Origin: an uncultured Treponema sp.
Lineage (GTDB): Bacteria; Spirochaetota; Spirochaetia; Treponematales; Treponemataceae
Length of the DNA: 7,230 bases
Assembly: GCA_905373565.1 (NCBI GenBank)
Contig: CAJPTT010000117.1
Span: 1-7,230 of the forward strand
Reading direction: 5' to 3'
The notes under the pieces are model-generated. The model made no database searches. It worked only from the letters and a program-made list of their open reading frames with translations, and had not been told where the DNA came from. Of the stretch, positions 1 through 5,719 are shown one piece after another. The position numbers were made by a program, and so were the translations under genes. The number at the start of each line of letters is the position of its first letter. Position 1 is the stretch's first letter.

Positions 1-669
1 TCGTTCCTTGATCTTCTTTGCTTCAGGTGTTTGGAATTTTGCTTCATCGTGCAGCGGTACGGAGGCAAGGTTTAAGTTGATATGGCAGTATCCGTTGGGA
101 TTTTTTTCAAGGTAATCTTGATGATAATCTTCCGCCAATACAAAGTTCCGCAGCGGCTCCGTTTCTACCGCAATCGGACGTGTATACTTTGCCTGTATCC
201 GTTTTAAAAAAGCTTGAATAACCGGCATATCTTTCTTGTCAGTGTAGTAAATGCCCGTGCGGTACTGTCTGCCGACATCATTTCCCTGTTTATTTACGGA
301 AAGCGGGTCAATGATACGGAAATAGTGTTCCAACAGCTCTTCGAGTGCGACAACGCCGGTGTTGTATCTTATCTTGACTGTTTCGGCATGGTCGGTGCCG
401 TGGATTTGCTGATAATTCGTCGTATCGGTTGTGCCGTTTGCATATCCGGTATCGGTTTCAACGACGCCTGCAATGCGGCGAAAATAACCTTCGACACCCC
501 AAAAGCAGCCTCCGGCCAAGTAAATCTCTTTTGTGTTCCCTGTCGTTACCATAGATGAACCTCCGTTTTTTGTGCCGCTCTGCGGTTTATGTATTTCTTT
601 CGCTTGTGCCTTCATACAGCCGCAAAGAGCAGCTATGATACAGAACGGCGCTAACATTTTATAAGTCAT
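1..669 (-). CDS. msrA: Peptide-methionine (S)-S-oxide reductase MsrA, lipoprotein form, 3' end outside window (probable MsrAB fusion)
   Basis: MsrA reduces the S epimer of methionine sulfoxide in oxidised proteins. Translating the minus strand from the ATG at 669 gives 223 open codons to the window edge with no stop, so the gene is partial. Residues 1-18 look like a lipoprotein signal: a short basic start, a hydrophobic stretch, then a lipobox-like LCGC with Cys18 as lipid site. A linker (about 19-45) precedes the MsrA domain. That domain has the GCFWG active site at 54-58 (nucleophile Cys55), a GYANG motif at 75-79, HAETV at 94-98 and a candidate resolving Cys195 in GYCHI. GYCHI is typical of MsrA domains fused to MsrB. 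The last residues (about 207-223, ending KKIKER) resemble the linker entering an MsrB domain, so a bifunctional MsrAB is likely but unseen. AGGAG at 675-679 lies 5 nt before the ATG. The family call is firm; export and fusion are inferences. Confidence 0.93.
   Translation of the reverse strand, partial: MTYKMLAPFCIIAALCGCMKAQAKEIHKPQSGTKNGGSSMVTTGNTKEIYLAGGCFWGVEGYFRRIAGVVETDTGYANGTTDTTNYQQIHGTDHAETVKIRYNTGVVALEELLEHYFRIIDPLSVNKQGNDVGRQYRTGIYYTDKKDMPVIQAFLKRIQAKYTRPIAVETEPLRNFVLAEDYHQDYLEKNPNGYCHINLNLASVPLHDEAKFQTPEAKKIKER
553..564 (-). promoter_or_regulatory. Internal Shine-Dalgarno site before a second msrA start
   Basis: On the minus strand GGAGG (560-564) lies 7 nt before an in-frame ATG (550-552, Met40 of the long form). 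This site is at least as good as the one serving the upstream ATG at 669. Starting here would drop the signal peptide and lipobox and leave a complete cytoplasmic MsrA domain, beginning 15 residues before the catalytic Cys. Whether it is used cannot be told from the sequence. Confidence 0.55.
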
Positions 670-744
670 AAGTTCTCCTATATTTAATTTGAGATTGAGG
701 ATAAAAATTCCTCTTATTTTGTTTTCTGGTCACTCTATTACTTG

Positions 745-2493
745 TTAGTGAATGGCATGGGGATATGTTACATTGACCGTTTCGTTATTGCTCAATACAA
801 AGGTGGCTTTAAGGTCGGTCGTACCGGCGGGTTTATTCAAACCGACGCCTTTCAGCAGTATCTTAGCGTCTCCGGAACCTTTTGATAAATGCGTAGCGTT
901 TTCCACTGCAAAGAAATCTTGCGGAGTCTCTACGGCATTAATTGTTATACGGAACGGCTTACCGTTGAATGACGGGAGCGGTTTTGCTTGATAATCTTCG
1001 GAGAGCAGCGGCCAGTTATTACTTGATGTAGGAAATCGATATGTGTGCCATGCCGCTTGAGCGTTCGCGGCTGTACCCCCGCCCTGCTTTTCTACTTTAA
1101 ATTCAAACAAATCCTTTAATGTTTCCGCATTAGCCTGTCTAAAGCCGCTCTTTGTTACCGGCTTGCTGATCGCCGTGATACTGCCTTCCGAACTGTTGTT
1201 TATATGATCCGCAAGTTTATCATCTCTTGTAATGCAGTATTGCAGTGTCAGTGTTCCTTCAACATCATTCGCATTGATAGTACCGTTTTTTGCATTGTAG
1301 AGTCCCGCAGCAATTTTGACTGCTAAATGTTCGTCCGCTCCTTTCGTATCATAGAGGTCGATGTATTTTTGAATTTTTGTCATATCAAGTAAATTATCCG
1401 GTGTGGAACCGTGTGCTTTCGCAAAAGCAGAGATACTTGAAGCAAATTCATTGTTTAAGGTTTTAATAAAACTTTCATCGGTTTTTTTCAGAATATATGT
1501 AAATACATCATTTTCCGTAAAATACGGCTTTTTTTGCTTCCTTACGATGTTCTGCATGGTGTTATATGGCTTCTCTTCTGCCGTTTCAGTGCCTCCGGCG
1601 GAACATTTTCTATATTTCAACGTATAATTGATATTACTCACCTTTAATTCACCGGTATCGTTACTTGCTTGTACCGTAAACCGATAAGCTTCCGTATCTC
1701 CCAGCGAAATTACACGATGATTTTCTAACAAGACTTTGAAGGTAAGATGGTTCTCAATTTCCGGATTGATTTTTTCGATATATTTATCGATTGAGAGATT
1801 ATCTTCAATAGCGGCATCTAAATTGAATGCGCACGTTTGGACAGAGGTTAATGGGCTTGCATACGGATATGTAAAGCCGCTTACAGTCATTTCCTGTTCA
1901 AACGATTTACCGCCCTTAGTTCCCTTTATCTTAACAGCGAAGGTACCTGCCTCATCGTCGTAGCTGAGCGCTTGAGCTTCCGTAAAAGCAAGAGCTCCTA
2001 CGGTATGACCTTGTTCAGCTGCAATTTTTTTTGCTGCAGCCGATGCAGTCTGCTCTCCTTTGGTTAAACCTACAGCTGATAGCAGCTCCGCTTCTTCAAG
2101 CCTAGTACTTTCGGTGCCGGGAACCGGAGGGGGTGGTGGATTTATCGTGTCTTTTACTTTAAAACCGGTAATGGTAACCGTCCGTTCTTTTGACTGCAAC
2201 GAATTCTTTTTCAATATAAATGTAACTGATACGATCCGTTTTGCATCATCGGATTTAATATCCCGATATTCAATTTCGTAAGTGCCGGAATCATATCCCG
2301 ATGCGGTAATTTTATCTTTCGTTAATTCACTTGCCGTCATTCCCATCTTACCGGATACGTCAAGCACAACTTTTTCAACTTCATTGTCTATCACCTTTTG
2401 CGGCGATACCTGATCTTGAGGGCCTTTACAGCCTATTGCTAAAAACACGCATGCAGTCAGTATGACTATTGGTGTTTGTAATGTTCCTTTCAT
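745..2493 (-). CDS. Repeat-module lipoprotein, possibly related to the lipoprotein-17 variable surface family
   Basis: This is a 582-residue predicted lipoprotein of unknown function. Residues 1-22 form a signal peptide ending in LAIGC, a loose spirochaetal lipobox with Cys22 as lipid site. The mature part is beta-rich and seems built of diverged modules. Module 1 (about 34-112) ends TVTITGF, module 2 (about 132-207) ends MTVSGF, and a later one (about 388-451) ends VTKSGF. Related strand-rich stretches lie at about 250-295 and 541-580. The GF endings recall the lipoprotein-associated (lipoprotein 17) domain of mycoplasma and spirochaete surface proteins; this is from memory, not a search. 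A proline run (119-125) forms a hinge between modules 1 and 2. Cys221, Cys297 and Cys420 are the only cysteines after the lipid site. The ATG at 2493 has AGGAG (2499-2503) 5 nt upstream. No transmembrane segment follows the signal, so an envelope or surface-anchored location is inferred. Confidence 0.85.
   Translation of the reverse strand: MKGTLQTPIVILTACVFLAIGCKGPQDQVSPQKVIDNEVEKVVLDVSGKMGMTASELTKDKITASGYDSGTYEIEYRDIKSDDAKRIVSVTFILKKNSLQSKERTVTITGFKVKDTINPPPPPVPGTESTRLEEAELLSAVGLTKGEQTASAAAKKIAAEQGHTVGALAFTEAQALSYDDEAGTFAVKIKGTKGGKSFEQEMTVSGFTYPYASPLTSVQTCAFNLDAAIEDNLSIDKYIEKINPEIENHLTFKVLLENHRVISLGDTEAYRFTVQASNDTGELKVSNINYTLKYRKCSAGGTETAEEKPYNTMQNIVRKQKKPYFTENDVFTYILKKTDESFIKTLNNEFASSISAFAKAHGSTPDNLLDMTKIQKYIDLYDTKGADEHLAVKIAAGLYNAKNGTINANDVEGTLTLQYCITRDDKLADHINNSSEGSITAISKPVTKSGFRQANAETLKDLFEFKVEKQGGGTAANAQAAWHTYRFPTSSNNWPLLSEDYQAKPLPSFNGKPFRITINAVETPQDFFAVENATHLSKGSGDAKILLKGVGLNKPAGTTDLKATFVLSNNETVNVTYPHAIH
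2116..2139 (-). repeat. Proline-rich hinge codons in the lipoprotein gene
   Basis: The codons for residues 119-126 of the lipoprotein encode five prolines, Val, Pro and Gly. On the plus strand this is a G-rich tract around 2126-2140. It separates the first GF-ended module from the second and probably gives a stiff extended spacer. The simple-sequence nature could allow length change, but the codons are mixed, so slippage is not strongly indicated. Confidence 0.6.
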
Positions 2494-2510
2494 TGAGGCT
2501 CCTGTTTATA

Positions 2511-2532
2511 CCCGATCGGAATACCCGTCGGG
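2511..2532 (-). promoter_or_regulatory. Hairpin 7 nt upstream of the lipoprotein ribosome binding site
   Basis: CCCGA (2511-2515) pairs with TCGGG (2528-2532). Past a single-base bulge, CGG (2517-2519) pairs with CCG (2525-2527), leaving a 5-base loop. No T run follows on the minus strand, so it is not a standard intrinsic terminator. Its position just ahead of AGGAG (2499-2503) fits a role in mRNA stability or translation, or a protein-binding dyad in DNA. The function is inferred. Confidence 0.45.
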
Positions 2533-2555
2533 AAAATGCTATGAGGTTTTATCAA

Positions 2556-2574
2556 AATATAAACCAATATAAAC
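2556..2574. repeat. Tandem 9-bp direct repeat AATATAAAC on a 10-bp period
   Basis: AATATAAAC occurs at 2556-2564 and again at 2566-2574 on the plus strand (GTTTATATT on the minus strand), separated by one base. The 10-bp period is about one helical turn. An inverted partial copy, GTTTATA, lies at 2504-2510, on the other side of the hairpin. Such spacing could be an operator for a dimeric regulator or simply AT-rich promoter sequence. Confidence 0.5.
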
Positions 2575-2607
2575 AGCGCATCGTAATAAAAAGTTACAAA
2601 TTAGTAA

Positions 2608-3474
2608 TCATTCCTGCTTCTTCTCCAGCGATTTTAAGGCATTGAGCGCAGCTTTGGAATCTTGCTGCGCAACAGCGATAAGCTCGATAATATGCGGGTA
2701 TTTTGCCAAAAAGTCTCCCCATTTTGTCAGCCGATCTATCTGGAATTGTTCGGAGGCGGAGTATTGCGCTTCTTTTGCTGCGGTTTCCGCCAAAAGCATT
2801 TCGCGCTGCTGTTCATATGTGTTATACGCTTGCTCTGCAATCTTATAGGTATGGATATCCGGTATTGTGAGCTTTGTTAGGGTAACGGCTTCGACGGAAA
2901 AGTCTTGCCCCGCTGTTTTTGCAAGTTCGCCTTTAATCTTTTCCGAAAGTATATGATAGTCCGTTTTTATCTGCTGATATTCATAAGGATTGTCGATTAA
3001 TTCCGAAACATATCGGTACATAATCGTTTGCAGCATTGCTTGTATATGCGAATCGATATACAATTCAAGCGCTTCTTGCGTTTGAATTGTATTTTTTTCT
3101 ACAATCGATACCAGCTGTCCGGGTTTCAGCGTAACGAGGGCATCCATGCCGAAGCTCCAAGAAAAATTCTCTTTTGTGTTCAATACTTTGCTGTATAAAT
3201 CTGCCGACGGAAGTAAACCGTCTGCCGTATAATTTACTTGCCGCGGCGTAAGATCAAATACCAGTATCTGCGCATTTGTGGGAACAATTCGCTCCCATTG
3301 CCAGGTAAAGTTTCCGGGCATAATCGCTTGGGGATAATATCCGCCGGACTTTGACAGCATGACACCGTATTTTCCTGCCGGAACGGAGAATTGCGTCCAT
3401 CCGAAAAAGAACACTGCTGCCGCACACGCGAGTACAATCAGTGTAACAATAATCAATTTACGAAATGCTTTCAT
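2608..3474 (-). CDS. Membrane-anchored SPFH/band-7-like protein
   Basis: This 288-residue protein has one N-terminal membrane segment (about 7-25) after a basic start (Lys2, Arg5, Lys6), so the rest probably lies on the periplasmic side. The body resembles SPFH (stomatin/prohibitin/flotillin/HflK-C) proteins. A 'VPAGKYGV' entry (31-38) and a 'MPGNF' turn (52-56) come first. Later, around 192-220, a beta stretch runs through 'IPDIHTY' into a helix rich in Ala, Glu and Gln (about 211-245), as in the helix following SPFH domains. SPFH proteins form oligomeric membrane scaffolds or protease regulators; the role here is unknown. Residues 14-17 (VLAC) could be read as a lipobox, but strongly hydrophobic residues continue after Cys17, favouring an uncleaved anchor. 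AGAGGA (3482-3487) lies 7 nt before the ATG. The gene starts 47 bases after the chemoreceptor stop, so cotranscription is likely. The call rests on motif resemblance. Confidence 0.72.
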   Translation of the reverse strand: MKAFRKLIIVTLIVLACAAAVFFFGWTQFSVPAGKYGVMLSKSGGYYPQAIMPGNFTWQWERIVPTNAQILVFDLTPRQVNYTADGLLPSADLYSKVLNTKENFSWSFGMDALVTLKPGQLVSIVEKNTIQTQEALELYIDSHIQAMLQTIMYRYVSELIDNPYEYQQIKTDYHILSEKIKGELAKTAGQDFSVEAVTLTKLTIPDIHTYKIAEQAYNTYEQQREMLLAETAAKEAQYSASEQFQIDRLTKWGDFLAKYPHIIELIAVAQQDSKAALNALKSLEKKQE

Positions 3475-3521
3475 AATTTCATCCTCTCATAGCTTGCTGC
3501 AATTTGTAGGTTTTCCAAACG

Positions 3522-5624
3522 CTAGACTTTAAACTTGCCGACTTCTTCCGTTAAATTTCCAATGCTCCGTTTATTCTGCTGCGTTATGTCATTTACTTCT
3601 TGAACGGCATTATTGATCTGGCTTGCTCCTGCAGCCATTTCGCTCATACCGTCGGTAATGATGCGGGTAAGATCGGCGAGGTTTTTCATCTCTTGTGCAA
3701 CGCTTTCTCCGCCTTTCAGCATCTCCTCCGAGCCTGCTTGTACCTCCGTGGTTACCATATTGATATTTTTAATAGCGGTCAGTACTTCTTTGCTTCCGTT
3801 TTCTTGTTCGCGCATCGCATGGGTGAGCATATTGCTCATCTCCTTTACTTGCTCTGCTAAATGAAAAATGGCATTGAATTTTTCTTCTACTGTTTTGGAG
3901 GCGGTAGAAAGCGTTTCGATTTCTCCGCTGAGCGTTTTAAGCGTTGCCGTTATGGTCTTTCCTTGCATGGCTGAATCTTCCGCTAATTTTCTAATTTCAT
4001 CCGCAACAACGGCAAAACCTTTTCCTGCTTCACCGGCATGTGCGGCTTCGATAGCGGCATTCATTGCGAGCAGGTTTGTTTGAGATGCAATATGCTGAAT
4101 AACACTAGAGGCTTCCATCAGCGAACCGGATTCTTCGGCGATTTTTTGCGTTACGGCATTCGAGGTTACGAGCGTTGCTTTACCGTCATCGGTTGCGCTT
4201 ACGAGGCTTTTTACCGCTCCGTTTGTTTTTTCGAGCGTACCGGTAATGGACGCAATATTCGCTACCATTTGTTCAATCGAAGATGACGATTGCGCGACGC
4301 CGGTTGCCTGCGTTTGGATACTACCATTGAGCTGCTTAATGGTACGGATAATTTCCTCGACGGTTGCCGCCGTTTCGGTAACGCTTGCCGACTGCGTGAG
4401 CGCTTGTTGTTTAACGCCTTCGATATTGGCGCTGATTTCATGTACGGCTTCCGCCGTTTCTACCATATTGTGCGCAAGTTCATTACCAATGGCTTCCATT
4501 GCGGAACTGTTTACTCCAATCGACTGTATCGTATGCCCGATTTTTTCAATTGTTTGATTAAAGTATTCGGCCATATCGGTAACTTCATCATTTCCCGTAA
4601 CCGGCAGTCTGACCGTTAAATTTCCTTCGCCTTGCGAGATGTCTTTTAATGCATAGACCGCTGTCTGAACAGGCTTTACCAGTTTGAGGGCAACAAAATA
4701 GACGACGATAATCGAAACAATCAAGATACAGATTCCGATACTCATCATCGTGATACTCATCGAATTGATTGTCCCCATAAATTCATGATAGGGAGCATTA
4801 ATAATAATCGTCCATCCTGTTATGCTGCTTTTGGCATACGAGGCTATTTTTGAAATGCCTTTATATTCATAATAACCGATGGCGGGTTTTTGTGCTTGTA
4901 TGGCAATTTGCTCAAATACGCCAAGGCTGGTAAGGTTTATATCGGTCTTGCCCATCTCAGAAGCATTAAACAGCGATTCCACCAAGGAAATGTCTCTATC
5001 AGCGATGGTTGTTCCCGTTAAGCCGATAATATAACAGATGCCGCTTTTACCGACGACAATATCTTCGATATTTTGTGAAAGGAGCAATCCGCTGACATCA
5101 GCTGAAAGGACACTGTGCACATGATGGTTTTTATCGAATATTGGAACTGCGAGCGTTATGACGAGCGTCCCTCTTGCCCGCTCTCTATACGGTTCGGAAA
5201 TAAAAGGAGTGCCTGAAAGAGCTGCCTGAAACCATGCTCTATCGCTTACTTGGACGGTATTTCCTACATAATAGAATGTGCCGTTCGGATCGGTTATATC
5301 CAATTCAACGATCTTGTTGTTTGCAGCAGCTTCTTTTTCTAAAAGAACCACTCGTTCTTGATATGAATATGCCGGATCGGTTAAAAACGGCATACGCGCA
5401 ATACCGTTAAGCAATTGATAGAGTGCGGTTATTCTTCCGTCAATAATTTCTGCAACGTCTGCTGCCTTGTCCGTTAAATGTGTTTCGACTTTTTCGGTTA
5501 CCGCTTTACGCGCAATACGGATTGCGAGTACCGCTTCGGTAACACCGGCAACTACTATCAAAAGACCGAAAATGAGGATGAGTTTATAGCGGATTGGAAA
5601 CCGTTTCGGTGTTGTTTTTTTCAT
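3522..5624 (-). CDS. Methyl-accepting chemotaxis protein with periplasmic Cache sensor
   Basis: This is a 700-residue chemoreceptor that passes ligand signals to CheA/CheW to steer flagellar rotation. Numbering is from the ATG at 5624. Segments in order: TM1 (about 14-37), periplasmic double-Cache-like sensor (about 40-283), TM2 (about 289-313), HAMP (about 314-367), then a long cytoplasmic coiled coil. The signalling tip lies near 505-550 and contains the hallmark QTNLLAMNAAIEAA followed by GKGFAVVADEIRKLAEDS. The arms on each side of the tip are about 22 heptads, longer than the E. coli receptors (about 18), so a 44H-like class is likely but unaligned. In the sensor, Arg129, Trp131, Phe132, Tyr146 and Asp176 sit where amino-acid-binding Cache domains keep ligand contacts. 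The C-terminus (GKFKV) lacks a CheR-tethering pentapeptide. An in-frame TTG at 5645 would add 7 residues but has no ribosome site, whereas AAGGAG (5635-5640) lies 10 nt before the ATG. Confidence 0.95.
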   Translation of the reverse strand: MKKTTPKRFPIRYKLILIFGLLIVVAGVTEAVLAIRIARKAVTEKVETHLTDKAADVAEIIDGRITALYQLLNGIARMPFLTDPAYSYQERVVLLEKEAAANNKIVELDITDPNGTFYYVGNTVQVSDRAWFQAALSGTPFISEPYRERARGTLVITLAVPIFDKNHHVHSVLSADVSGLLLSQNIEDIVVGKSGICYIIGLTGTTIADRDISLVESLFNASEMGKTDINLTSLGVFEQIAIQAQKPAIGYYEYKGISKIASYAKSSITGWTIIINAPYHEFMGTINSMSITMMSIGICILIVSIIVVYFVALKLVKPVQTAVYALKDISQGEGNLTVRLPVTGNDEVTDMAEYFNQTIEKIGHTIQSIGVNSSAMEAIGNELAHNMVETAEAVHEISANIEGVKQQALTQSASVTETAATVEEIIRTIKQLNGSIQTQATGVAQSSSSIEQMVANIASITGTLEKTNGAVKSLVSATDDGKATLVTSNAVTQKIAEESGSLMEASSVIQHIASQTNLLAMNAAIEAAHAGEAGKGFAVVADEIRKLAEDSAMQGKTITATLKTLSGEIETLSTASKTVEEKFNAIFHLAEQVKEMSNMLTHAMREQENGSKEVLTAIKNINMVTTEVQAGSEEMLKGGESVAQEMKNLADLTRIITDGMSEMAAGASQINNAVQEVNDITQQNKRSIGNLTEEVGKFKV

Positions 5625-5634
5625 AGAGGTAAGG

Positions 5635-5640
5635 CTCCTT
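5635..5640 (-). promoter_or_regulatory. Shine-Dalgarno site that fixes the chemoreceptor start
   Basis: AAGGAG on the minus strand lies 10 nt before the ATG at 5622-5624. It falls inside the extension created by a TTG start at 5643-5645, and nothing like a ribosome site precedes that TTG. The ATG also begins a normal short basic N-terminus ahead of TM1. Confidence 0.7.
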
Positions 5641-5690
5641 TCCAAACTTGGATGTAATTCAGCGTCTAGTGAGGTAACCGCATTAAATAC

Positions 5691-5719
5691 ATTTTAGCTC
5701 TTTTATTTATACCTGTCTA
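5691..5719 (-). promoter_or_regulatory. Sigma70-like promoter for the chemoreceptor gene
   Basis: On the minus strand TAGACA (5714-5719) is followed after exactly 17 nt by TAAAAT (5691-5696). Each box matches five of six bases of the sigma70 consensus. The -35 box shares its first three bases with the TAG stop of the ABC gene. Transcription would begin near 5684, giving an untranslated leader of about 60 bases before the ATG at 5624. No sigma28-type flagellar/chemotaxis promoter was seen here. Confidence 0.55.

Larger units (their letters stand above)
2494..2607 (-). promoter_or_regulatory. Leader region of the lipoprotein gene
   Basis: This 114-base gap between the SPFH gene stop and the lipoprotein start is AT-rich in its upstream half. 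It holds a tandem 9-bp repeat and a hairpin, listed separately, and a good ribosome binding site at 2499-2503. TATATT hexamers on the minus strand could serve as -10 boxes, but none has a convincing -35 at normal spacing, so I do not assign a promoter. The elements suggest separate control of the lipoprotein within the gene cluster. Confidence 0.4.

Noticed and set aside
214..558. Plus-strand open frame of 114 codons
   Set aside because: It lies wholly antisense to the MsrA catalytic domain, whose minus-strand motifs are unmistakable. It has no ribosome site or recognisable family of its own.
697..713. Hairpin after the lipoprotein gene considered as a terminator
   Set aside because: The stem has 5 bp and no T run follows it on the minus strand. 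It is kept only as a weak leader-structure idea for msrA.
2594..2607. Possible terminator after the SPFH gene (TTAC/GTAA stem then a short T run on the minus strand)
   Set aside because: The stem is only 4 bp and all but one pair are A-T or isolated, too weak for an intrinsic terminator.
3422..3474. SPFH-like protein as a lipoprotein (VLAC at residues 14-17)
   Set aside because: The hydrophobic stretch continues through AAAVFFFGW after Cys17, which fits an uncleaved membrane anchor better than a lipidation site.
4246..4619. Overlapping plus-strand open frames of 103 and 109 codons
   Set aside because: Both are antisense to the chemoreceptor signalling coiled coil. The low-complexity Ala/Ser/Thr/Val content of one is the mirror of coiled-coil codons.
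5625..5645. TTG start for the chemoreceptor at 5645
   Set aside because: No ribosome site precedes it, and the AAGGAG serving the ATG at 5624 lies within this extension.
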